Origin: Demequina sp.
GTDB lineage: Bacteria > Actinomycetota > Actinomycetes > Actinomycetales > Demequinaceae
DNA: 64,000 nucleotides
Reading direction: 5' to 3'
NCBI GenBank assembly: GCA_024707205.1
Contig: JANQAD010000001.1
Location: 1,453,979 to 1,517,978, forward strand
The translations under genes were made by a program, and so were the position numbers. Below the pieces are notes generated by a model that saw only the letters and a list, made by a program, of their open reading frames with translations, was not told where the DNA came from and made no database searches. Below are positions 57,821-64,000 of this stretch, piece after piece. Every line of letters begins with the position of its first letter. The stretch's first letter is position 1.

Positions 57821-58970
57821 CATCGAGGACTCGCGACATGGAGGCGACTGGGCCGTGGCCAGGAGTTCCGCGATTCGCGGAGCTGATCAGAGACGCTGGC
57901 ACCGGTGCCCGCGCCCAGGTGGCGACCACGCTCACTCTCGTCTTGGTGCTGGCCACCGTGAGTTTCTCGGTCCTGGTCACCACGGGCCAGGCCGCAGCGA
58001 ACGAGGCGCAGGTTGTCGGCCAGATCGATTCCGCCGGGACCCGCCTCATCGTCATCTCGGACGACGGCGGTGCGGCGGGCATTCTTCCCTCGGCGCCTTC
58101 CACGCTGGCGAGGCTTTCCGACGTCACGTGGACGCTCGGTCTGGGTCCCGCAGTGGACATGGTGAATCCCGCGCTGCCCGCATCGCCCGTGGGCGCGCGC
58201 GCCATGGTGGGTGAGGTCCCGCCGGACTTCATCCTGGTACAGGGCCGTGCGCCCCGCCCAGGGGAGGCGATCGTTGGAGTGAGCGCGACGGGCGCGCTGA
58301 ACCTAGGCCCCGGCCTGGGCAGAGTCCGCGCGATCGCCGACCCGATCGCCGACCCGGTGGGCGTCGTCGGCGTGTTCCAGGCGACAGGGCCGCTGGCAAA
58401 CCTGAACGACTCGGTCCTCATCGCGTCGAACCCCGACGACGTGGACACGCTGCGCTACGTGTACGTGCTGGCGAGCGACGTCACCGTCATCGACCGCCTC
58501 GAGAGCGTCCTCACGACCTCGACCCCCGCGCTCAATCCCGCCGCACTCACGGTGGAGACTCCCAAGGGTGCGATCGCGCTAAGGGACGTCATCGCGGGCG
58601 GCTCGGCGCCGCCTCCCGGCAGCTGATGGCCGTCGTCATGGGCGTCGGTGCGGTGATCATCGCCGTCACCGTGCTCTCCGCCGTCATCTCCAGGCGCCGG
58701 GACTTCGGCCGTCGCCGCGCACTTGGCGCCACCCGTTCGGCCCTCGTCGCGACCGTTCTCGCTCAGGCCACGATAGGAGCCATCATCGGGACGGCGCTGG
58801 GGATCGGCGCTGGGGTCATGACCCTGGCGGCCACCACCGGTTCGCTGCCCACCTGGCAGTTCATCGCAGGCGTCGCGGGCCTGGCCGTTCTGCTGATGCT
58901 CGTCACGAGCACGCCGATCGCCACGTACGCGGCTTTCCGCGATCCGCTGCGAATTCTCCGCGTGCCGTAG
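57817..58970 (+). CDS. FtsX/MacB-like ABC permease, apparent -1 frameshift
   Basis: The corrected protein of 384 residues has an N-terminal helix (TTLTLVLVLATVSFSVLVTT) and a large extracytoplasmic domain (about 60-265). After a frame change near 58602 come three C-terminal helices (AVVMGVGAVIIAVTVLSAVI, VLAQATIGAIIGTALGIGAG, FIAGVAGLAVLLMLVTSTPI). This is the MacB topology, and RRRDFGRRRALGATRSALV matches the conserved cytosolic segment. One missing base restores IAGRLGAASRQLMAVVM. It completes the three-gene exporter. Confidence 0.83.
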
Positions 58971-58990
58971 TCCCCGAACTCGGGGCTTTC

Positions 58991-59103
58991 GCACCACCAA
59001 CCTCATGGGCGCCCTGCGCCGGTCCATGGCGACCACGGGCTACAGCGATCTCAACGAGTTCCAGAGGGTGGACATCGTCGTCAGCCCGTACCAGCCGCAC
59101 TAG
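58991..59103 (+). pseudogene. Detached second copy of the guaB3 3' end
   Basis: Encodes TTNLMGALRRSMATTGYSDL and ends VDIVVSPYQPH then TAG, the exact C-terminus of guaB3, with no gene body upstream. It matches 54875-54987 at 108 of 113 bases with mostly synonymous differences, so it evolved as part of a functional guaB3 before being cut off. It is the right boundary of the intervening 4-kb block. Confidence 0.88.
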
Positions 59104-59121
59104 CGAGGGCGCGAACCCATC

Positions 59122-59137
59122 GCTATACTTGTATAGC
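59122..59137 (+). promoter_or_regulatory. Operator/promoter of the RelBE-type module
   Basis: GCTATAC - TT - GTATAGC is a perfect dyad that includes a TATACT -10 box (59124-59129), 13 nt upstream of the antitoxin ATG. Autorepression by the antitoxin-toxin complex is the likely control. Confidence 0.75.
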
Positions 59138-59149
59138 AAGGAGGCTGCG

Positions 59150-59383
59150 ATGGCTACCAGGCAGTTCAATCTGCGGCTCGACGCGGCACTCGACGAGCGC
59201 CTCGAGGCGCTCGCGGCACGCACGGGTCGCACCAAGGCGTTCTACGCAGTCGAGGCCATCGAGTCATTCCTCAACGACCGGGAGGACTACTACCTCGCCA
59301 AGGACGCACTCCAGGAGTTTCGGGACTCTGGCGAGGCTTCGATCAGCGTCGATGAGATCGACTTCGGAAGTCTGGGCTCGTGA
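59150..59383 (+). CDS. Ribbon-helix-helix antitoxin, RelB/CopG type
   Basis: The 77-residue protein MATRQFNLRLDAALDERLEA has an RHH domain (RQFNLRLDAALDERLEALAA, TGRTKAFYAVEAIESFL) and an acidic tail (ASISVDEIDFGSLGS) of the kind that wraps RelE toxins. ATG at 59150 has AGGAGG 6-8 nt upstream. The stop overlaps the toxin GTG (GTGA). Confidence 0.87.
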   Translation: MATRQFNLRLDAALDERLEALAARTGRTKAFYAVEAIESFLNDREDYYLAKDALQEFRDSGEASISVDEIDFGSLGS

Positions 59384-59643
59384 CCTATCGGGTCGAGATC
59401 ACCCTCAAGGCACTCAAGCAAGTCTCGAAACTAGACAAGGCGACCCGCCTTCGCATCGAGCGATTCCTCAAGGTGGGGCTCGACCGCGAGAATCCGCGCG
59501 CCCAAGGCAGGGCTCTCGTCGGGGAGCCCTTCTGGCGCTATCGCGTGGGCGACTACCGAATCCTGGCGGCGATCGAGGACGGCGTGCTGCTTGTGCTGGT
59601 TGTCGACGTCGAGCATCGCCGCAGCGTCTACCGCAGTCGGTGA
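59380..59643 (+). CDS. RelE/ParE-family toxin
   Basis: The 87-residue protein TYRVEITLKALKQVSKLDKA shows the RelE fold: an initial strand, a helix hairpin, RAQGRALVGEPFWRYRVGDY and the final strands ILAAIEDGVLLVLVVDVEHR and RSVYRS. RelE members cleave mRNA on the ribosome; catalytic Arg residues (Arg and Tyr in the RVGDYR region and C-terminal Tyr) are present. Confidence 0.88.
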   Translation: MTYRVEITLKALKQVSKLDKATRLRIERFLKVGLDRENPRAQGRALVGEPFWRYRVGDYRILAAIEDGVLLVLVVDVEHRRSVYRSR

Positions 59644-59658
59644 CGCGACACAAACTCG

Positions 59659-61008
59659 CTAACTGCTTGGTCGCTCGATCGCGGTGATGGTCCCCGAGTA
59701 CATCCCCATCCGGCATCCATAGGTGTAGGTACCAGGCTGTTTGAGAGTGACGTCGACGGTCGCCGGTCCGCTGACCGCGTCGAAGTCCGGCAACCCGAGT
59801 TCGGTGGCGTCGATCAGACTTGCGCACGAGACGACCGACGGATCCACGACCCACTCGATGGGTTCGCCCGCGTACACCACTGTGCTCTTCGGCGAGTAGC
59901 CCTTCCCGACGATCTCCACGGTCGCGCGCTGAACCCCGTCCACGTCGACCACGTTCGAGGTGCGCGCGGTGGCGACGATCTGCTCGCCGCTGAGGCCGGG
60001 GAACAGCGAATGCAGGGCGCCCGACGCTGTGGTCACCGCGAAGGCCAGGACGAGTACCCCTATGGCCCGGAGGGCTGGGGCGGCTCTGGGTGTGCGGGCG
60101 GCCTGCGCGCCAGTCGCGGCCGCGAGCAGGCCAGGGGTTGTTCCCACCGCGAAGGCGCCCATGATGAGCGCGCTCGCGCGCGGGGATCCGGTGGTGAGCG
60201 CCATGACCTGCACCGCCTGCGTGAAGCCGCAGGGCAGGAAGAACGTCGCCGCCCCCAACAGCGCGGGGCGTGCCAACCCAACCGCAGCGCCCGACCCAAC
60301 ACCGACGTCGGGCCGCTGCACGCGGCGCGTCCACGAACCCCAGGACGCCGGAAGCGAGAACTGCCAGGCGGCGAGGCGAGGGGACAGGCCGGTGAGGCGA
60401 AGGCCGAGCAGGCCCATGACCACTGCGACGACGATCATGGTCGCGGCGAGAGCTGGGCCGCTCGGCGCGAACGCGCGGCCGAACGCGCCGATGAGCGCCC
60501 CGAACGCGGCGAAGCCCACGATCCGCCCCGCGTTGAAGGCGAGGTGGGGTCGCATGCGCGCGGCGGCCGGCGCCGAGGCGGCGAGGGAGATGACGAGGCC
60601 GCCCACAAGCGCCATGCACGTGGACACGCTCGCGGTGACGCCGAGCATGACGATGAAGAGCAGCGAGCCCGAGCCGGCGTTGCGCGTCACGGACTGCAGC
60701 GTCTCGCCCGCCCCGGTGGTGGCGAGCGCGATCGCCGCGAGGCCCACAACGATTCCGGCGAGCGCGACGTCCCGCCACACGCGGCGCTCCTTGGTGAGCC
60801 ACACGCGGGAACCCAAGGAGTAGGGCGTTCCCGCAAGGGAGCGGGCGAGAGCGGCGTCGGTTGGCAGTGCGTCGCCGGAGATCAGAAGCGTGCCCTGCCG
60901 TGCGTGGGCACGGGCTTTGGTGGCGCCTGCCGCCAGCGCCGCGTCGGCGACCGTCTGCTCGCACGCCGCGCAGGTCATTCCCGCGATGCGCACGGTGCGC
61001 TCTTCCAC
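59659..61008 (-). CDS. Heavy-metal-binding / DsbD-like membrane / cupredoxin fusion protein
   Basis: A 449-residue protein of three parts. Residues about 4-65 form a heavy-metal-associated domain (VRIAGMTCAACEQTVADAAL, Cys-x-x-Cys). Residues about 80-330 form a multi-helix membrane domain of the DsbD/TauE-like type (GVTASVSTCMALVGGLVISL, GAATFFLPCGFTQAVQVMAL) with paired cysteines. The C-terminal 100 residues resemble a cupredoxin (VEIVGKGYSPKSTVVYAGEP, CASLI, GTYTYGCRMGMYSGTI) with a possible Cys/Met copper site. It probably moves copper or reducing equivalents across the membrane. GTG start at 61008. It has no close operon partner. Confidence 0.8.
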   Translation of the reverse strand: MEERTVRIAGMTCAACEQTVADAALAAGATKARAHARQGTLLISGDALPTDAALARSLAGTPYSLGSRVWLTKERRVWRDVALAGIVVGLAAIALATTGAGETLQSVTRNAGSGSLLFIVMLGVTASVSTCMALVGGLVISLAASAPAAARMRPHLAFNAGRIVGFAAFGALIGAFGRAFAPSGPALAATMIVVAVVMGLLGLRLTGLSPRLAAWQFSLPASWGSWTRRVQRPDVGVGSGAAVGLARPALLGAATFFLPCGFTQAVQVMALTTGSPRASALIMGAFAVGTTPGLLAAATGAQAARTPRAAPALRAIGVLVLAFAVTTASGALHSLFPGLSGEQIVATARTSNVVDVDGVQRATVEIVGKGYSPKSTVVYAGEPIEWVVDPSVVSCASLIDATELGLPDFDAVSGPATVDVTLKQPGTYTYGCRMGMYSGTITAIERPSS

Positions 61009-61092
61009 GTGGTCAGGCTATGCGGGCCCCGCTGGGCGCGCCCGGGACCTAGGTCTAGTCCTACGCCTGTGCCAAAAAGACACCATTCCGAC

Positions 61093-61117
61093 TTGACATG
61101 ACACCACAGTGGTGTCA
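61093..61117 (+). promoter_or_regulatory. Promoter/operator of the HicB-like gene
   Basis: A consensus -35 TTGACA (61093-61098) is followed at once by TGACACCAC - A - GTGGTGTCA, a perfect 9-bp dyad (61099-61117), in the promoter spacer. Autoregulation by the Arc/RHH domain of the encoded protein is a reasonable inference. Confidence 0.7.
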
Positions 61118-61127
61118 AAGTGGAGCC

Positions 61128-61610
61128 ATGGAACTCGGAACCTATGCTCGCGACCTGCAGCGCCAACTCGTCGACACCGCAGAGGCGGGCGGCGAGGACG
61201 CCCGCGAGATCGCGGAGAGACTCGTCTACGGCCTCGACGCGACGGCGCGCCTAGTGCTGCTCGACGCCCTCTCGGCCGCCACGGCCGAGATCACCCGCGA
61301 CCTGGCGCCGGGATCCGTCGACGTGCGGTTGCGCGGCCGCGACGTGGAGTTCGTCGTGACGCCAGCCGCGGCCGAGGCGGAGGCCGACGAACGCGAGGCC
61401 AACGAATTCACCGACGCCAGCACCTCCCGCACCACCATCCGCCTGCCGGACTCCCTCAAGATCAGGGTGGACGACGCGGCGGCCGCCGACGGCATGTCCG
61501 TCAACACCTGGATGGTCCGCGCCATCGCGGACGCCCTCCAGCGCAAGCCACGACGCGCCGCAAAGCGCACCGCCCGTACGGGCGACAGCTTCACCGGCTG
61601 GGCCGGCTAG
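61128..61610 (+). CDS. HicB-like protein with C-terminal ribbon-helix-helix domain
   Basis: The 160-residue protein MELGTYARDLQRQLVDTAEA has a helical N-terminal part, a beta region (VDVRLRGRDVEFVVT), and a C-terminal Arc/RHH DNA-binding motif (TSRTTIRLPDSLKIRVDDAA, GMSVNTWMVRAIADAL) as in HicB antitoxins, ending in a basic tail. No HicA is adjacent. The pairing with a DUF4097-type protein is seen in other actinobacteria from memory, suggesting a regulator and surface or scaffold protein pair. Confidence 0.75.
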   Translation: MELGTYARDLQRQLVDTAEAGGEDAREIAERLVYGLDATARLVLLDALSAATAEITRDLAPGSVDVRLRGRDVEFVVTPAAAEAEADEREANEFTDASTSRTTIRLPDSLKIRVDDAAAADGMSVNTWMVRAIADALQRKPRRAAKRTARTGDSFTGWAG

Positions 61611-61644
61611 CCGGTCCGCCCCACACCTTCAGAAAGGCACCGCC

Positions 61645-62490
61645 ATGCCCACTTTCACCACCACCGGTCCCATCGACGTCGCCATCAAGGTCCCCAGCGG
61701 GAGCGTTGACGTCATTGCGAGTGACAGGCCCGACGCTGTAGTCACCGTCAAGCCCGCCAACCCGGGACGCGACCAGGACGTTCGCGCGGCTCGCGAGACC
61801 ACCGTCGAGTTCGACGGCTCGCGCCTCACGATCGTCGCCCCAAAGCCCAAGGTCGCCGTGTTCGGCACTACCGAGTCCATCGAGGTCACCGTGGAGGTGC
61901 CCACCAGCTCGCGCCTCACGGCCGAGGCCAGCGTGGGACCCGTGGGAACGTCGGGCGTGCTCGGTGCCACGCGCATCAAGGCCGCAATAGGAGGCGCCAG
62001 GGTGGGCGACACCGGCGATCTGTGGGTGCACGCCACCCACGGCCAGGTGACAGCCGGCCGCGTCGCGGGCGACCTCGATGCCTCGTGCGACCACGGCTCC
62101 ATCCGGGTCAAGTCCGTCGCGGGCGCGGCCAACCTCAAGTCATCGCACGGCAACATCACCATTGGGGACGTGGGCGGCGAGGTCGAGGCGAAGATGTCCT
62201 ATGGTGACCTCGAGATCTCCTCTGCTGCCGCCTCCGTCGCCGCAAAGACGGCGTACGGCGCCATCGAGATCGGCGAGGTCAGCTCGGGTGCCATCGAGCT
62301 GGAGAGCGGCTTCGGCTCGCTCACCGTTGGCGTCCGCGAAGGCGTGCCAGCGTGGCTGGATCTGTTGTCCAAGAACGGCCACGTGCGCAATGACCTCGCG
62401 AGCCAGGACGCCCCTACATCGACCGAAGGGTCGGTCTCTGTGCACGCGCGAACCAACTTCGGTCACATCGCGATCCACCGGGCTGCGTAA
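61645..62490 (+). CDS. DUF4097-type beta-helix protein
   Basis: The 281-residue protein is built of repeated short strands rich in Gly/Ser/Asp: PSGSVDVIASDRPDAVVTVK, THGQVTAGRVAGDLDASCDH, GSIRVKSVAGAANLKSSHGN and MSYGDLEISSAAASVAAKTA. This is the right-handed beta-helix pattern of DUF4097. No signal peptide or membrane helix is visible, so it is predicted cytosolic. 34 nt downstream of the HicB-like gene, probably in one operon. Function unknown. Confidence 0.8.
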   Translation: MPTFTTTGPIDVAIKVPSGSVDVIASDRPDAVVTVKPANPGRDQDVRAARETTVEFDGSRLTIVAPKPKVAVFGTTESIEVTVEVPTSSRLTAEASVGPVGTSGVLGATRIKAAIGGARVGDTGDLWVHATHGQVTAGRVAGDLDASCDHGSIRVKSVAGAANLKSSHGNITIGDVGGEVEAKMSYGDLEISSAAASVAAKTAYGAIEIGEVSSGAIELESGFGSLTVGVREGVPAWLDLLSKNGHVRNDLASQDAPTSTEGSVSVHARTNFGHIAIHRAA

Positions 62491-62495
62491 CCTCG

Positions 62496-63296
62496 TCAGC
62501 GGTGCGTCTGCTCCGATCCCGCGAGGCGCTGCGCCAGGTATATGGGGATGATGGAGACCACGACGAGCACCACCGCGATCACCGCGACGATCGGCGCCTG
62601 GTTGGGCCGGAACATGTTGTTGAGGATGAAGATCGGCAGAGTGGTCACGCCGGAGCCGGCGGTGAAGGTCGTGACGATGATCTCGTCGAAGCTGAGCGCG
62701 AACGCCAAGAGCCCGCCGGCCATGAGCGCGGAACGCAGCTGGGGGAACGTCACCAGCCGGAACGTGGTCCACACGCCGGCGCCGAGGTCGGCGGACGCAT
62801 CCTCGAGGTTCACGCCCGTGCGGCGCAGGCGCGCGATGACGTTGTTGAACACGGTGACGATGCAGAACGTCGCGTGCGCGATGACCACCGTCCACAGCGA
62901 CAGCGGCACCCCAAGGATGGTGCGGAAGAAGTTGTTGAGCGCGATGCCGGTGATGATGCCGGGAAGCGCGATGGGCAGCACGATCAGCAGCGAGATCGCC
63001 TGGCGTCCGAAGAACGCGAAGCGCTGCAGGGCGAAGGAAAGCAGCGTGCCCAGCACCGTGGCCGTGGCCGTGGCGATAAGTGCGATGACAACGGAAGTCG
63101 CAACAGCGTCGGCCGCCCCCTCGCTTTGGAACGCCTTCCCCCACCACTCGAGCGTGAAGCCGGGCGGCGGCCAGGAGAGCGAAGTGGACGTGGAGAACGA
63201 GTTCACGAGCACCACGAACAGCGGCACATAGAGCCCAACGAGGATGAATCCCGTCACCACCGCGAGGGTGACGCGAGCGCCTTTGCCTAGTCGCAT
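62496..63296 (-). CDS. potC: ABC permease, spermidine/putrescine type (PotC-like)
   Basis: The 266-residue permease has six membrane segments, starting VTLAVVTGFILVGLYVPLFV, with PPPGFTLEWWGKAF typical of PotC. The EAA loop reads EDASADLGAGVWTTFRLVTF. It forms the inner-membrane pore with the upstream PotB-like subunit. The ATPase and binding-protein genes are presumably further along, outside the window. 9 nt from the preceding stop. Confidence 0.88.
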   Translation of the reverse strand: MRLGKGARVTLAVVTGFILVGLYVPLFVVLVNSFSTSTSLSWPPPGFTLEWWGKAFQSEGAADAVATSVVIALIATATATVLGTLLSFALQRFAFFGRQAISLLIVLPIALPGIITGIALNNFFRTILGVPLSLWTVVIAHATFCIVTVFNNVIARLRRTGVNLEDASADLGAGVWTTFRLVTFPQLRSALMAGGLLAFALSFDEIIVTTFTAGSGVTTLPIFILNNMFRPNQAPIVAVIAVVLVVVSIIPIYLAQRLAGSEQTHR

Positions 63297-63305
63297 GTCA
63301 CGCCC

Positions 63306-64000
63306 CTACAGGTTGTCCAGGGCGCCCGTGCGCTTCACGAGCGCGAGGTAGCCGAAGATGATGACGATGGGGATGAGGGCGATCGCGGCGGCGAGGGGCA
63401 GATTGTTCGCCGCGCCGACGTTGGTGTAGACGAGGTTGCCGAGCATCTGGCTGGCGCCGCCGACGATGTTGACGGTGATGTAGTCGCCGAGAGAGAGCGC
63501 GAACGCGAAGATCGTGCCGGCGACGATCGCGGGGAATGCGAGGGGAAGCACCACCGAGCGCATGGTTCGCGAGGCCGTGCCGCCGAGGTCGGCGGAGGCC
63601 TCGAGCAGCGAATCGGGGACGCGCTCCAGGCCCGCGTAGATGGGCAGGATCACGTACGGAAGCCACAGGTAGGACAGCGTGATGATGGTCGCGGGGATGC
63701 CGTAGCCGGGGGAGTGCAGCCCAAAGGGCTTGAGGATCCACTCGAGGATGCCGTCTGAGGACAGCACGGAGCGCCAGGCGTAGGCCTTGACCAGGTACGA
63801 CGCCCACAGGGGCATGAGCACGGCGATGACGAGCAGCCGCTGCGCCCGCGGCGAAGCGACCTTGGCCATGAAGAAGGCGATCGGCAGCGCGATCATGACG
63901 TCGATGAACGTCACGGCGATCGCGATGCCGAGGGTGCGCACGGTCACCGTCTGATACAGGGAACCCGTGACGACCGTGATGATGTTGTCGAACGTCCACT
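63306..64000 (-). CDS. potB: ABC permease, spermidine/putrescine type (PotB-like), 5' end beyond window
   Basis: About 231 codons are visible. The frame stays open to the window edge (WTFDNIITVVTGSLYQTVTV just before the GTG at 63947), so the true start lies outside. Conserved parts are RTLGIAIAVTFIDVMIALPI, SYLVKAYAWRSVLSSDG and the EAA loop LEASADLGGTASRTMRSVVL. It pairs with the PotC-like gene. Export substrate is not deducible; uptake of polyamines is the family role. Confidence 0.87.
   Translation of the reverse strand, partial: WTFDNIITVVTGSLYQTVTVRTLGIAIAVTFIDVMIALPIAFFMAKVASPRAQRLLVIAVLMPLWASYLVKAYAWRSVLSSDGILEWILKPFGLHSPGYGIPATIITLSYLWLPYVILPIYAGLERVPDSLLEASADLGGTASRTMRSVVLPLAFPAIVAGTIFAFALSLGDYITVNIVGGASQMLGNLVYTNVGAANNLPLAAAIALIPIVIIFGYLALVKRTGALDNL

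Overview
The window reads as chromosomal DNA of a high-GC actinobacterium, most likely an actinomycete of the Micrococcales type. This rests on content and order seen in the sequence: an S10-spc-alpha ribosomal super-operon followed by truA, rplM-rpsI, glmM, glmS, acpS, alr, tsaE-tsaB-rimI-tsaD, groES, whiB, guaB and guaB3; a WhiB regulator; a zinc-type S14; frequent GTG starts; and TAGNNT -10 boxes placed 6-7 nt from start codons. No rRNA or tRNA gene was recognised.

Layout. (1) 1-21345: rplC (partial) to rpoA, rplQ and truA, with the genes nearly abutting. An accessory block (11928-17333) sits between map and infA. It holds two small repeat proteins and a complete SipW-type secretion locus: three substrates with SipW-type signals (one with a ricin-like lectin domain), a membrane-anchored surface protein and a Ser-His signal peptidase. 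(2) 21452-24987: a SnoaL-like protein, rplM-rpsI, glmM and a DedA membrane protein. (3) 25096-27697: an IS3-family element flanked by the N-terminal remnant of a secreted protein and by the tail of a probable polymorphic toxin with its immunity gene. (4) 27698-38867: a methyltransferase, coaA, glmS-acpS-alr-tsaE-tsaB-rimI-tsaD-nagZ overlapping head to tail, and a LysG/LysE-type amino-acid export pair. (5) 38955-42654: a THUMP-like methyltransferase, groES with a CIRCE operator, whiB and guaB. (6) 42651-53770: a MazEF-like module, glutamate dehydrogenase, a cyclase, an IclR regulator and a histidine-utilisation operon (hutH-hutU-M20 hydrolase-hutF-hutI), then an exonuclease. (7) 53863-59103: guaB3, followed about 4 kb later by a second copy of its last 113 bp. 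The two copies bracket a secreted peptide, a lipoprotein and a three-part ABC exporter. (8) 59122-64000: a RelBE-type module, a heavy-metal/DsbD-like/cupredoxin fusion, a HicB-like protein with a DUF4097-type protein, and two spermidine/putrescine-type permeases (the last runs off the window).

How they work together. The first 24 kb is translation, protein export (secY) and envelope precursor synthesis. The hut block converts histidine through urocanate, imidazolonepropionate, formiminoglutamate and N-formylglutamate to glutamate, which the neighbouring dehydrogenase can feed into 2-oxoglutarate. A perfect inverted repeat between the IclR gene and hutH is the likely switch. The SipW locus is a self-contained surface-fibre or matrix system.

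A caution on quality: eight genes carry eleven single-base indels in total, mostly in or beside G/C runs. Several of the genes are essential (rplB, adk), and correcting the indels restores family-typical lengths. Sequencing or assembly error is therefore the likeliest cause, and the protein products of those genes should be read as corrected.
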